A DNA stretch of 21,295 bases from CBFGWV01 sp965652545 (GTDB taxonomy: Bacteria; Pseudomonadota; Gammaproteobacteria; Competibacterales; Competibacteraceae), in the NCBI GenBank assembly GCA_965652545.1, contig CBFGWV010000052.1, positions 1-21,295 of the forward strand. The letters are read 5' to 3'. Positions 21,138 through 21,295 of this stretch are shown one piece after another; the stretch's first letter is position 1, and every line of letters starts with the position of its first letter. Below the pieces are notes generated by a model. It worked only from the letters and a program-made list of their open reading frames with translations. It was not told the DNA's origin and made no database searches. The translations under genes and the position numbers were made by a program.

Positions 21138-21295
21138 TCAAGCAACAAGCGTCTGGCCGTCTACCCGCGACAAGGCAGTACGAACGACCTCAATGCCCGC
21201 TCCCGGCCGGTGCGCATTCTCGCTAAGGTAGCGGCGCCATCCGCGGGCGCCGGGTACGCCCTGGAACAGCCCCAGCATGTGTCGTGTTACGTCGG
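21138..21295 (-). CDS. dusA: tRNA-dihydrouridine synthase A, C-terminal fragment (runs off the window)
   Basis: Only the last 51 residues are inside the window, in the frame whose last complete codon ends at 21293. They read DVTRHMLGLFQGVPGARGWRRYLSENAH, then RPGAGIEVVRTAL, the typical C-terminus of DusA, the flavin enzyme that reduces uridine 20/20a in tRNA D-loops. The stop is at 21140-21138. It converges with the YbdG-type gene, 66 bases between stops, where a 5 bp hairpin (21074-21078 with 21083-21087) is the only structure seen. Confidence 0.88.
   Translation of the reverse strand, partial: DVTRHMLGLFQGVPGARGWRRYLSENAHRPGAGIEVVRTALSRVDGQTLVA

Overview
The window reads as a GC-rich gammaproteobacterial chromosome segment. 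The taxonomic clue comes from protein resemblance (a DusA end, a YbdG-type channel, a DUF3617 protein and a complete NAGGN osmolyte operon), so genus is not assigned. A halotolerant, possibly Chromatiales-like host is an inference from the osmoadaptation genes. There are no rRNA or tRNA genes, no CRISPR array and no transposase.

Region 1 (1 to about 2450) is an accessory patch, visibly less GC-rich in its first 1.7 kb. It starts with a non-coding stretch holding a strong nested inverted repeat. A small 'ADP-ribosylation/crystallin J1'-type protein, a Phd/YefM-RelE/ParE toxin-antitoxin pair, a decayed GNAT acetyltransferase (one frameshift plus a large internal deletion) and a VapB-VapC pair on the opposite strand follow. 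Both toxin-antitoxin promoters carry repeated motifs that look like autoregulatory operators.

Region 2 (2581-5581) holds ordinary metabolic or transport genes: an alpha/beta hydrolase of the 3-oxoadipate enol-lactonase type, an isochorismatase-family cysteine hydrolase, an EamA/DMT permease, and a Met-rich secreted DUF3617 protein facing the other way.

Region 3 (5665-11061) is a tightly coupled three-gene surface-glycan operon. It encodes a 1044-residue glycosyltransferase with three catalytic modules (GT2, GT4-like, GT2), a non-hydrolysing UDP-GlcNAc 2-epimerase (WecB), and a second GT4-like enzyme that is recognisably related to the middle module of the first. The epimerase probably makes UDP-ManNAc for polymers built by the flanking transferases.

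Region 4 (11431-21071) looks like an envelope and osmotic-stress block. A periplasmic coiled-coil/LysM protein and a large MscS channel with a periplasmic coiled-coil domain read rightward. They converge on a leftward operon for N-acetylglutaminylglutamine amide (NAGGN): an AsnO-type amidotransferase, the GNAT/ATP-grasp dipeptide synthetase and an M42-family peptidase. A second, YbdG-type MscS channel diverges from that operon. The osmolyte operon is therefore bracketed by two mechanosensitive channels, consistent with osmolyte synthesis under high osmolarity and release on down-shock. The window ends in the 3' end of dusA on the minus strand.
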